From positions 261,051 to 325,050 of the forward strand of contig NZ_QQSY01000004.1 in NCBI RefSeq assembly GCF_003351225.1: a stretch of DNA of 64,000 bases, given 5' to 3'. The translations under genes were made by a program, and so were the position numbers. Source of the DNA: Dyella solisilvae. GTDB lineage: Bacteria > Pseudomonadota > Gammaproteobacteria > Xanthomonadales > Rhodanobacteraceae. Shown here piece by piece: positions 43,181 to 52,033 of this stretch. Below the pieces are notes generated by a model, which saw nothing but the letters and a program-made list of their open reading frames with translations, made no database searches and had not been told where the DNA came from. Each line of letters opens with the position of its first letter. Within the stretch, counting starts at the first letter, position 1.

Positions 43181-44656
43181 ATGACCCGCATGCGCGCCAG
43201 CTTCGTGCCGCCGGTGGCCGTGGACCCGGCCAGCGCCTCACCGATCTACCTGCAGCTGTCGGACTGGTTTCGCCAGGCCATTCTCAGTGGCCAGTTGCAC
43301 CCCGGTCAGCGTGTGCCCTCGACGCGGCGGCTCGCCAACGAGCTGAAGATCTCGCGCATCCCCGTGTTGGGCGCCTACGAGCAATTGCAGGCGGAGGGCT
43401 ATCTGGAAACCTTCCAGGGCGCCGGCACCTGCGTGGCGCGGGCGATTCCCTCCGATCTGGCCGGGCCGATGCGAGCCAAGCCTCCGTTGCCGTCCGAGGG
43501 TAGCGAGCCGGCGGCGCGTCGCATCTCGCGTCGCGCCGCGTTGATGCGCACGCCGCCGCAGACCTGGCTGAGCAATCTCGGCGCCTTCCGCGTCGGCATG
43601 CCGGCGCTTGATCACTTCCCCGCGGGGCAGTGGTCGAAGCTGGTGAGCCGGCACGCGCGTAGCCTCTCCGTCGACGGGATGATCTACGGCGACCCGATGG
43701 GTTACCTGCCATTGCGCGAAGCCATCGCTGACTACCTCGGCGCCATGCGTGGCGTGCGCTGCGAGGCCGCGCAGGTGCTGATCACCACCGGTTCGCAGCA
43801 GGGTCTGCAGATCTGCGCGCACGTATTGTTCGATCACGGCGATCGCGTGTGGATGGAGGAGCCTGGCTACCCCGGCGCGCATCAGGCGCTGCGCACGGCT
43901 GGCGCTCAGCTCGTTCCGGTGCCGGTGGATGAGGATGGCATCGACGTGGCCCAGGGCGCGCGGCTCGGCCCCGATGCACGCGCGGTCTACATCACGCCTT
44001 CGCACCAATTTCCGCTGGGAACCACCATGAGCGCGGCGCGGCGCATGCAACTGCTCGACTGGGCGGCGCGGCAGCAGGCGTGGATCATCGAGGACGACTA
44101 CGACAGCGAATACCGTTTCGGCGGCCGTCCGCTGGCGTCGCTGCAAGGCGCCGACCGTCATGGGCGGGTGGTCTACCTGGGCACCTTCAGCAAGGTGATG
44201 TTTCCCGCGTTGCGCTTGGGCTACCTGGTGGCGCCCAGGGATCTCGTCGAGGATTTCTGCGCGGGCCGCGACGCTATCGACACCTTCACCTCCACGCTGT
44301 ACCAGCGCGCGATGACCGACTTCATCCGCGAAGGACATTTCGCACGGCACATCCGCAGCATGCGCATGCTTTACCAGGAGCGTCGCCAGGCCGTGCTGGC
44401 GGGTCTGCGCGAACATCTGGGTGATCGCCTCAAGGTGATCGGCGCCGATGCCGGCATGCAACTGGCCGGCTACCTGTCGCCAGAAGTCGATGACGTGGCG
44501 CTGTCACGCACGGCGGCAGGGCAGGGCGTATCGGTGCGGCCGCTGTCGCTGTGCTATCTCGAGCCGCCCGGGCGCAGTGGCCTGATCCTGGGCTATGGCG
44601 GCGCCTCGCTGGAAGAGATCGGCGAGGGGACGCGCAAGTTGGGCCAGTGTTTCTGA
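43181..44656 (+). CDS. MocR-family (GntR-aminotransferase) transcriptional regulator
   Basis: A 491-residue PLP-dependent regulator. The N-terminal winged helix (about 15-85) has YLQLSDWFRQAILSGQLHPG and VPSTRRLANELKISRIPVL. The class I aminotransferase-like domain (about 125-490) has ITTGSQQGLQICAHVLFDHG, IEDDYDSEYRF (PLP-binding Asp/Tyr) and YLGTFSKVMFPALRLGYLV with the PLP lysine. Such proteins sense amino acids or vitamin B6. The ATG at 43181 has GGGAG upstream. It is divergent from the outer-membrane gene, a probable target. Confidence 0.93.
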   Translation: MTRMRASFVPPVAVDPASASPIYLQLSDWFRQAILSGQLHPGQRVPSTRRLANELKISRIPVLGAYEQLQAEGYLETFQGAGTCVARAIPSDLAGPMRAKPPLPSEGSEPAARRISRRAALMRTPPQTWLSNLGAFRVGMPALDHFPAGQWSKLVSRHARSLSVDGMIYGDPMGYLPLREAIADYLGAMRGVRCEAAQVLITTGSQQGLQICAHVLFDHGDRVWMEEPGYPGAHQALRTAGAQLVPVPVDEDGIDVAQGARLGPDARAVYITPSHQFPLGTTMSAARRMQLLDWAARQQAWIIEDDYDSEYRFGGRPLASLQGADRHGRVVYLGTFSKVMFPALRLGYLVAPRDLVEDFCAGRDAIDTFTSTLYQRAMTDFIREGHFARHIRSMRMLYQERRQAVLAGLREHLGDRLKVIGADAGMQLAGYLSPEVDDVALSRTAAGQGVSVRPLSLCYLEPPGRSGLILGYGGASLEEIGEGTRKLGQCF

Positions 44657-44677
44657 GCTGGCCTGATGTTGGGTGAC

Positions 44678-44706
44678 GAGAGAGGGCGGTAGCACCGCCC
44701 TCTCTC
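44678..44706. terminator. Strong hairpin between convergent genes
   Basis: A perfect 13-bp stem GAGAGAGGGCGGT/ACCGCCCTCTCTC with loop AGC, between the 3' ends of the MocR gene and the S9 peptidase gene. It is symmetric and suited to end both transcripts; T tracts are short. Confidence 0.75.
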
Positions 44707-44716
44707 AGCGAACCGA

Positions 44717-47215
44717 TTACGGCGCAGCCTTGGCGGACTTGGCCGGCTTGGCTTGTTCCGGTGCGTTCTTCACGTAACGGTCGAACCAGGTCAGCATCTC
44801 GTACACCTCCTGCTCGTTCGACTCCATCGCGGTGTACCAGTGCGGCTCGTGCGGCAGCATCACCAGGCGCGTGACGCCGCCCAGACCACGGATGGCCTGG
44901 AACAGCTTCTGCGACTGGATCGGCTCGGTACCCGGATTGGCGTCGTCCATGCCGTGCATGATCAGCAGCGGCGCCTTGATCTGGTCGGCGTGGAAGAAGG
45001 TCGACACCTGCGCGTAAACCGTCGGCGCCTGCCACAGCGAGCGGCGTTCGTTCTGGAAGCCGAACGGCGTGAGCGTCTTGTTGTACGCGCCGCTGGTGGC
45101 CACGCCGGCACGGAACAGGTTGGTGTGCGCGAGCAGGTTGGCGGTCATCAGTGCGCCATGGCTATGGCCGGTGACGCCGATGCGGTCGCGGTCGACCACG
45201 CCCAGCTCCACGGCCTTGTCCACCGCAGCCTGCGCATCCATCACCAGCTGGTCGGTGTAGGTGTCATAGGCAGTGCGCGGATCGCCCACGATCGGGAACG
45301 AGGCATTGTCGATGATCGCGTAACCCGCCAGCAGCAACAGCCGGTAGCTGCGCAACACGTCGAACTTCTGCTGCGAACCGCTGATCTGGCCGGCCTGGCT
45401 GGGATCGGCGAAGTCCTGCGGGTAGGCGTACAGGATCGCCGGCACGCGCGTGCCTTCCTTGTAGCCCGGCGGCGTGTACAGGGTGAAGGAAAGCTCCACG
45501 CCGTCCGTGCGCTTGTAAGTCACCAGCCGCTTGCCGATGCCACGCACCTGCGGCGTGGGATCCGGAATGTTCGTGATCGGCGCAGCACTGGAAGCGAACG
45601 CCGCTTCGCCGGCGGGCGCGCCGTCGACCGGCTGGCCCAGCGTGTAAAGGAACAGGTTGGGTGGCTCGACCGGCGACTGGTGCACGGTGATGAAGCGCTC
45701 GCCGCCGGTCAGCACCGCCAGCGGACGCTCATAGCTATCAGCGCTGCTGCGGAACAGACGTTCGGTGCGGCCGCTGCCGAGGCTGTAGCGATCGAGGAAC
45801 GGGCGGTCGCCCTTCGGCGTGCCGCCCGGGCCGACCAGATAGACGCTGTCGCCTTCCTGGCGCACGACGGTGGCGCCGTTGGGCAGGGTCTGGGTGAGCA
45901 GCGAGCCGGGATGCTTGTAGACCTCGTTGGACGAGTAGTCCCAGATCGTGCGCGCCGGCTTCGACGGATGAGCGACGTCAATGCGGCTGACGTGGATCCA
46001 CTGACGGTTGGCGTCGAACTCGTACACGAACGGCTCATCGCCTTCGGCCAGCCAGCGCATGCCGCTGAAGCGCTGCGCGGTGCGGGCGATCTCCTTGGGC
46101 TTGCCACTGAACGGCGCGTTCCACAGCATCACCTTGTCGCGCTGCGGTACGTTGACCTTCCAGTCGCCCTGGTCGAGCGCCTCGGGCCAGATCAGCGTGG
46201 CCGGCGCATTGGCGCGCCATTCGAATTCGCGCGGCCCGATCGGCACGCCGCGCACAGGCACGCGGTCGGCTACCGGCAACGAGGTGATCGGCGTGGATTG
46301 CCCGGTGCGCGCGTCCAGCACGCTCACGTCGCGCGCAAAGCGCTCATAGGTGGTGACGTAGGAGTAGGGCTTCTTCAGCGTTTCAACCAGCACATGCTCG
46401 CCATCCGGTGCGGCGGCGACACCGTCGATGACGCCGGGCTTGCCGATCACGCGGGTCTGCCCGCTGGCCGCATCAACCACGGCGAGCTGTGCGGCGCCGT
46501 AGTAGTCGAACAGGGCTTCGTCCTCGGGGCTGGCGAGGGTGTCGCGCGCCTCGTAGGAGCTGCTCTCGCCCTTGCCCTGGATCGACTCCTTGATCTCCGG
46601 TCCGCCCGTGGCCAAGCCCTTGGGCGCCGGGCCGAGATTGGCAGGCACCAGCTTGACCACGAGGGAGTCGCTGTCGTGCAGCCACTGCACGCTGTCGCCC
46701 ATCATCGGATTGAGCGCGATCCCTTCGACGCGACGGACCGCGCCGGTGAGGGCGTCGCCCAGCCACAATTCGGTGCGCTCGTCGGTGGTGTTGGTGAACG
46801 CGAAGCGACGGCCATCCGGCGACCACAGCGGCGCACTGGGGCAGGCGTCCGCCGGCAGCATGACAGGCGTGAGCCGGTGGCTGGCGACGTCCTCGAGCGT
46901 GAAGCTCTTCAGGCAGGCGCGGATGCCGTAGCCGCTGGAGGCGTCGTGGCGACTATGGTTGCGCGGCTCGATGCGTAGGCCGGCCAGTTTCACATAGGGC
47001 TCGGCGACGCGTTCGATCGACGGATACTGGGATTGCTCGACCAGCAACATGCGCTGGCGCGTCGGATCGAGCATCGGTATTGCAGGCAGCGGCGCGTGCA
47101 TCACGCCCAGCAGCGGTTCGGGTGGCTGGTTGTAGCCGGCCTGGAGGGCAGCCGGCAGCAGGCTCAGCAGGCCGACGAACAACAGCGCTCGCCGACGATC
47201 GGGGGCAAGGGACAT
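44717..47215 (-). CDS. Exported S9 prolyl-oligopeptidase-family peptidase
   Basis: An 832-residue secreted serine peptidase. The signal peptide ends at about 26 (LLPAALQAGYN). A long beta-propeller-like region (about 30-590) is followed by the alpha/beta-hydrolase domain. The nucleophile sits in RIGVTGHSHGALMTANLLAH, the Asp in IMHGMDDANPGTEP and the His in LPHEPHWYTAMES. Overall it resembles bacterial glutamyl endopeptidase-like S9 proteins. It probably breaks down peptides in the periplasm. AGGGAG lies before the ATG. It is followed by a strong bidirectional hairpin. Confidence 0.88.
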   Translation of the reverse strand: MSLAPDRRRALLFVGLLSLLPAALQAGYNQPPEPLLGVMHAPLPAIPMLDPTRQRMLLVEQSQYPSIERVAEPYVKLAGLRIEPRNHSRHDASSGYGIRACLKSFTLEDVASHRLTPVMLPADACPSAPLWSPDGRRFAFTNTTDERTELWLGDALTGAVRRVEGIALNPMMGDSVQWLHDSDSLVVKLVPANLGPAPKGLATGGPEIKESIQGKGESSSYEARDTLASPEDEALFDYYGAAQLAVVDAASGQTRVIGKPGVIDGVAAAPDGEHVLVETLKKPYSYVTTYERFARDVSVLDARTGQSTPITSLPVADRVPVRGVPIGPREFEWRANAPATLIWPEALDQGDWKVNVPQRDKVMLWNAPFSGKPKEIARTAQRFSGMRWLAEGDEPFVYEFDANRQWIHVSRIDVAHPSKPARTIWDYSSNEVYKHPGSLLTQTLPNGATVVRQEGDSVYLVGPGGTPKGDRPFLDRYSLGSGRTERLFRSSADSYERPLAVLTGGERFITVHQSPVEPPNLFLYTLGQPVDGAPAGEAAFASSAAPITNIPDPTPQVRGIGKRLVTYKRTDGVELSFTLYTPPGYKEGTRVPAILYAYPQDFADPSQAGQISGSQQKFDVLRSYRLLLLAGYAIIDNASFPIVGDPRTAYDTYTDQLVMDAQAAVDKAVELGVVDRDRIGVTGHSHGALMTANLLAHTNLFRAGVATSGAYNKTLTPFGFQNERRSLWQAPTVYAQVSTFFHADQIKAPLLIMHGMDDANPGTEPIQSQKLFQAIRGLGGVTRLVMLPHEPHWYTAMESNEQEVYEMLTWFDRYVKNAPEQAKPAKSAKAAP

Positions 47216-47327
47216 CGTGGATTCTCCCTGTTGGAATCACCCCGACCTTACACAGCCTGACCGCTGCCGCTCCCTGCCGAAAGTCACGTGTCGCCCACGC
47301 GAGCGACAAACCCCGACGCGTTGTTTC

Positions 47328-48316
<989 letters not shown>

Positions 48317-48410
48317 TCAAGCCCGTGCAGCCGGCCTGTTCACGTCGCGCCCATGTGGTGTGGTGCATGCAGGGTGGGCGTCAGGGTCCGGCGTCAACGA
48401 AGGAATCCCC

Positions 48411-49685
48411 ATGGCCTTGCGTTTTGACCGCGATCGCCTCGACAGCTTCAGTCGTTTCGTCTGGCAACGCTTTATCGATGACAAGTGCTTCGAGACGGCT
48501 GGCGCGCTGTCGTACACCACCCTCGTGTCCCTGGTGCCGCTGATCGTCGCCTCGCTGGCGATCTTCGCCGCGTTCCCCGCGTTCGCCGACGCTCGCGCCA
48601 CCCTGATCGAGTTCGTGTTCAGCAATTTCGTGCCTGCAGCCGGCGAGCGTGTGCAGGAGTACCTCAACGGCTTTGCCGACAACGCGAGCAAGCTCACCGG
48701 CATCAGCGTGCTGGTGATGTTCTTCAGCGCGCTGTCGATGATGGTGAGCATCGAGGATCGCCTCAACCGCATTTGGCGCGTGCAGCGCCAGCGTGGCTGG
48801 GTGTCGCGTCTGCTGCTGTATTGGGCGGCGCTCACGCTGGGGCCGGTGCTGGTGGTGGGTGGCCTGGCGCTCGCCTCGTATGCCACCGCGTTGCCTATCC
48901 TCAACGAAGCGGCCGGCACGCTTGGCCTGCGCCAGCGCGTGGTGGCGACGCTGCCGTTCATCGTCACCTTGCTCAGCCTGATGCTGATCTACATGGCGGT
49001 GCCCAACCGGCGCGTGCGCTGGCAGGACGCCGCCATCGGCGCCTTCATGGGCGCGTTGCTGTTCGAGGCCGCCCGCTGGGGTTTCGCCCGCTTCATCCAT
49101 CATGCGCACACCTACCAGCAGGTCTATGGCGCGGCGCTGGCCGCGATCCCGATCTTCCTGCTGTGGATCTACCTGTCGTGGGTGATCGTGATCCTGTGCG
49201 CTTCGGTGGCCGCGTCGCTGTCCGCCTTCGATTACCAGCGGCCTTCCGAGTGCCTGTCTGACGATGCGGCGTTCCTTGGCCTGCTGCTGGTGTTGCGACA
49301 TGTCATCGATGCCCATCGCGAAGGCCGGTCGGTGGACATGGAAACGCTGCGTGCTAGCGAGCCCAGCCTGCACCGTTCGGCGATCGCGCGTTATCTCGAA
49401 GACCTGCAGCGCGCCCAGCTGATCCGTCTGGGCGAGGGCGGATGGCTGCTCAGCCGCAGCCTCGACAGCGCCGACCTGCGGCGCGTGTATGCTCACAGCC
49501 ATTACCGCCTGCCGCTGCGTCCTTCGGAAGAAGTGGGCGCCAGCGGCATCGATTTGCCGCAGGCACTGATCGAATTGCTCGAGACCGCCGCGCAGTCACT
49601 CGATGCCACGTTGGCCACGCGGCTCGATCACGCCTATCCGCCGGTATCCCCGGCGACCCATGCATCCGAGGAAACCCATTCATGA
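48411..49685 (+). CDS. YihY/BrkB-family inner-membrane protein
   Basis: A 424-residue protein. The six-helix YihY core (about 20-285) begins RFIDDKCFETAGALSYTTLV and includes the family stretch ALAAIPIFLLWIYLSWVIVI. The cytoplasmic C-terminal part (about 300-385) has a winged-helix-like SLHRSAIARYLEDLQRAQLI, common in longer members. The function is not established in spite of older RNase BN annotations. AAGGA precedes the ATG. The stop overlaps the redoxin gene. Confidence 0.88.
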   Translation: MALRFDRDRLDSFSRFVWQRFIDDKCFETAGALSYTTLVSLVPLIVASLAIFAAFPAFADARATLIEFVFSNFVPAAGERVQEYLNGFADNASKLTGISVLVMFFSALSMMVSIEDRLNRIWRVQRQRGWVSRLLLYWAALTLGPVLVVGGLALASYATALPILNEAAGTLGLRQRVVATLPFIVTLLSLMLIYMAVPNRRVRWQDAAIGAFMGALLFEAARWGFARFIHHAHTYQQVYGAALAAIPIFLLWIYLSWVIVILCASVAASLSAFDYQRPSECLSDDAAFLGLLLVLRHVIDAHREGRSVDMETLRASEPSLHRSAIARYLEDLQRAQLIRLGEGGWLLSRSLDSADLRRVYAHSHYRLPLRPSEEVGASGIDLPQALIELLETAAQSLDATLATRLDHAYPPVSPATHASEETHS

Positions 49686-50167
49686 GTCTGTTGAAGTCGC
49701 TTGCCGCCCTGGCGCTGGCCGTATCGCTGGCCGGCACGGCGCAGGCCGCCATGCCCGAGCATCCCTCGCTGAAGGTCACCACGCTCGATGGCAAGGCTTT
49801 TGACCTGGCGGCGCAGCGCGGCAAGTGGGTGATCGTCAATTACTGGGCCACCTGGTGCGTGCCCTGCGTGAAGGAGATGCCGGACATATCGCGCTTCGTC
49901 ACCACGCATGCCGGCAAGGTCACCGCCATCGGACTGGCTTACGAGGACAGCGACAAGGCCGACATCCTGGCGTTCCTGGCCAAGCATCCGGTGAGCTATC
50001 CGATCGCCCAGGTCACGCTGGACCAGCCGCTGAAGGATTTCGACGAACCGCGCGGCCTGCCCACCACCTGGCTGATTGGCCCGGATGGCAAGGTGGCCGA
50101 GCGCTTCATCGGGCCGGTGGACGACGCGAAACTCGGCCGCGCGATCGGGTTGGGCAAATCGCCATGA
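49682..50167 (+). CDS. Periplasmic TlpA/ResA-like thioredoxin
   Basis: A 161-residue exported thioredoxin-fold protein. The signal peptide ends GTAQA, and the active site [14 protein letters not shown] holds the redox CxxC pair. The cis-Pro region is in [17 protein letters not shown]. It likely reduces disulphides in the periplasm, for example in cytochrome maturation. The ATG overlaps the YihY stop (ATGA), and its own stop overlaps the acylphosphatase start. Confidence 0.92.
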   Translation: MSLLKSLAALALAVSLAGTAQAAMPEHPSLKVTTLDGKAFDLAAQRGKWVIVNYWATWCVPCVKEMPDISRFVTTHAGKVTAIGLAYEDSDKADILAFLAKHPVSYPIAQVTLDQPLKDFDEPRGLPTTWLIGPDGKVAERFIGPVDDAKLGRAIGLGKSP

Positions 50168-50430
50168 GCGCGGCGCGGTTCCTGGTCAGTGGTCGGGTGC
50201 AGGGCGTGTTCTATCGCGCCAGCACGCGCGAGCAGGCGGTGATGCTCCATCTGTCCGGCTACGCGAGGAACCTGCCGGATGGTCGCGTGGAAGTGGTCGC
50301 CGGCGGTGACGCTTCGGCGCTGGATGCACTCGAGCGCTGGCTCTGGCAAGGACCGCCGGCCGCGCAGGTGGATGCGGTGACACGCGAGCCGTGCGCGGCG
50401 CCCGAGGGGAACGGCTTCCATACCGCCTGA
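50164..50430 (+). CDS. acyP: Acylphosphatase
   Basis: An 88-residue enzyme hydrolysing acyl phosphates. The signature [20 protein letters not shown] contains the phosphate-binding loop and catalytic Arg; the Asn lies in [19 protein letters not shown]. It starts within the stop of the redoxin gene, last of a three-gene operon. Confidence 0.95.
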   Translation: MSAARFLVSGRVQGVFYRASTREQAVMLHLSGYARNLPDGRVEVVAGGDASALDALERWLWQGPPAAQVDAVTREPCAAPEGNGFHTA

Positions 50431-50488
50431 GCCGCCGCTGGCGGCGAGAACGTGGTGGCTCGCGCGTGAGCCGGCCACCAGCGGGATT

Positions 50489-50506
50489 CACGGCGTCTCC
50501 ACGCCG
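50489..50506 (+). terminator. Hairpin after the acylphosphatase gene
   Basis: Stem ACGGCGT/ACGCCGT with loop CTCC in the 172-base gap between acyP and the VOC gene. There is no T tract; a weak terminator candidate. Confidence 0.35.
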
Positions 50507-50602
50507 TCATGGGCAAGAGCACGTCTCGTGTCGAACGCAGGGGGCGACGTTCGTCGCAACGATGGGGCGCCACGCCGGCGCGCCGCCACGAGAGAGGTTG
50601 CC

Positions 50603-51103
50603 ATGACGTCCCGCTTTCAGCGCATCACCCCGTTCCTCTGGTTCGACCATCAGGCCGAGGAGGCTGCGACCTTCTACGTCTCGGTGTTCGACAACTCGCG
50701 CATTCGCGCCACCACGCGCTACACCGCGGAAAGCGCCGCGGCGTCTGGTTGCCCCGAAGGCTCGGTGATGACGGTCGACTTCGAACTGGATGGCCAGTCC
50801 GTCACCGCGCTCAACGGCGGTCCGGTGTTCCGCTTTAACGAAGCCGTGTCTCTGGTTGTCCACTGCCATTCGCAGCAGGAGGTGGACTACTACTGGGACC
50901 GGCTGCTTGAAGGCGCCGCCGAGAAGACCGGGCAATGCGGCTGGTTGAAGGATCGATTCGGCCTGTCCTGGCAAGTGGTGCCCGACGAAATGATCCGCCT
51001 GCTGACCGACCCCGACCCGGGCAAGGTGGCGCGCGTCACGGCCGCCATCATGCAGATGAAGAAGCTGGACCTGTCGGAGTTGCTTCGCGCCGCTGCCGGC
51101 TAG
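50603..51103 (+). CDS. VOC-superfamily (PhnB-like) protein
   Basis: A 166-residue glyoxalase-fold protein. It begins RITPFLWFDHQAEEAATFYV and has VMTVDFELDGQSVTALNGGP, VVHCHSQQEVDYYWDRLLEG and FGLSWQVVPDEMIRLLTDPD, the common PhnB/demethylubiquinone-methyltransferase-like signature of unknown activity. The ATG has GAGAGG five bases upstream. It is convergent with the second ppk2. Confidence 0.9.
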   Translation: MTSRFQRITPFLWFDHQAEEAATFYVSVFDNSRIRATTRYTAESAAASGCPEGSVMTVDFELDGQSVTALNGGPVFRFNEAVSLVVHCHSQQEVDYYWDRLLEGAAEKTGQCGWLKDRFGLSWQVVPDEMIRLLTDPDPGKVARVTAAIMQMKKLDLSELLRAAAG

Positions 51104-51149
51104 GGTCGCGCCTGCGCCCCACCCAACGCGCATGGCCGACCCGCGAAAG

Positions 51150-51929
51150 TCACTTGCCGCAGGTGTCGGGGACCCACAGCGCCTTGCCGGTGACCTGCTC
51201 GGTCTTCGGCTTGCCCTTGAGCCTGGGCAGCTTGGGCTCCGGGATGGTCTCGTCGTGGCGCGGCACCTGTTCGAGCAGATGTCGGATCAGGTTGATGCGA
51301 CCGCGCTTCTGGTCGTTGAAGTCCACCACGAACCAGGGGGCGCGGGGGCGGTGGGTGCGCTCGATCATGAGGTCGCGCAGGTGGCCAATCTCGACGTATT
51401 TCTCGCGCGAGGCGAGGTCGTTCGGCGACAGTTTCCAGCGCTTGAGCGGATCCTTGGCGCGCTCGGCGAAGCGCTCTTCCTGCGCCTCCTGATCCACGGC
51501 CAGCCAGTACTTGAGGAGGATGACCCCGTCGTCGGTGAGCAGCTTTTCGAAGGCGGGGACAGCGGCCAGAAAGGCCCGGTACTGCAACTTGGTGCAGAAG
51601 CCCATGGCCGGTTCCACCACGGCGCGGTTGTACCAGCTGCGGTCGAACAGCACGATCTCGCCGGCACTGGGCAGGTGCTGCACGTAACGCTGGAAGTACC
51701 ACTGGGTGGCTTCGATCTCGTCGGGTTTGGGCAGCGAAGCGATGCGGTAGCCACGCGTGTCCATCGACTCGGTGATCGCCTTGATGGTGCCGCCCTTGCC
51801 GGCGGCGTCGCGGCCCTCGAACACCACCACCAGCCGCTGCCCGCTGCGGCGGAGCCAGCGATGCAGCTCGGCCAGCTCGATCTGCAGTTCGGCCATCTGG
51901 CGACGGTAGCTCTTTTGCTTCTTGGCCAT
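51150..51929 (-). CDS. ppk2: Polyphosphate kinase 2 (compact form)
   Basis: A 259-residue PPK2 with Walker A GRDAAGKGGTIKAI, the substrate region EIEATQWYFQRYVQHLPSAG, Walker B VLFDRSWYNRAVVEPAMGFC and the lid DPLKRWKLSPNDLASREKY. It keeps the same catalytic residues as the copy at 37621 but lacks the N-terminal extension, and it has a short Lys-rich C-terminal tail. The two probably differ in nucleotide preference or regulation. It stands alone on its strand. Confidence 0.93.
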   Translation of the reverse strand: MAKKQKSYRRQMAELQIELAELHRWLRRSGQRLVVVFEGRDAAGKGGTIKAITESMDTRGYRIASLPKPDEIEATQWYFQRYVQHLPSAGEIVLFDRSWYNRAVVEPAMGFCTKLQYRAFLAAVPAFEKLLTDDGVILLKYWLAVDQEAQEERFAERAKDPLKRWKLSPNDLASREKYVEIGHLRDLMIERTHRPRAPWFVVDFNDQKRGRINLIRHLLEQVPRHDETIPEPKLPRLKGKPKTEQVTGKALWVPDTCGK

Positions 51930-51987
51930 GACCGAGCCTCTCTGTCGGGACGATTACTGCATTGTGCGCAGCAAACGGTCACGCGTG

Positions 51988-52020
51988 AAGCCGGGGGCCG
52001 CCACGGCGGGCCCCCGGCTT
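51988..52020. terminator. Strong GC-rich hairpin after the TPR glycosyltransferase gene
   Basis: A 12-bp stem AAGCCGGGGGCC/GGCCCCCGGCTT with a 9-base loop, 14 bases beyond the reverse-strand stop at 52034. It ends in TT with little T tract but has very strong pairing. Confidence 0.65.
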
Positions 52021-52033
52021 CCCAGGCCTCGGG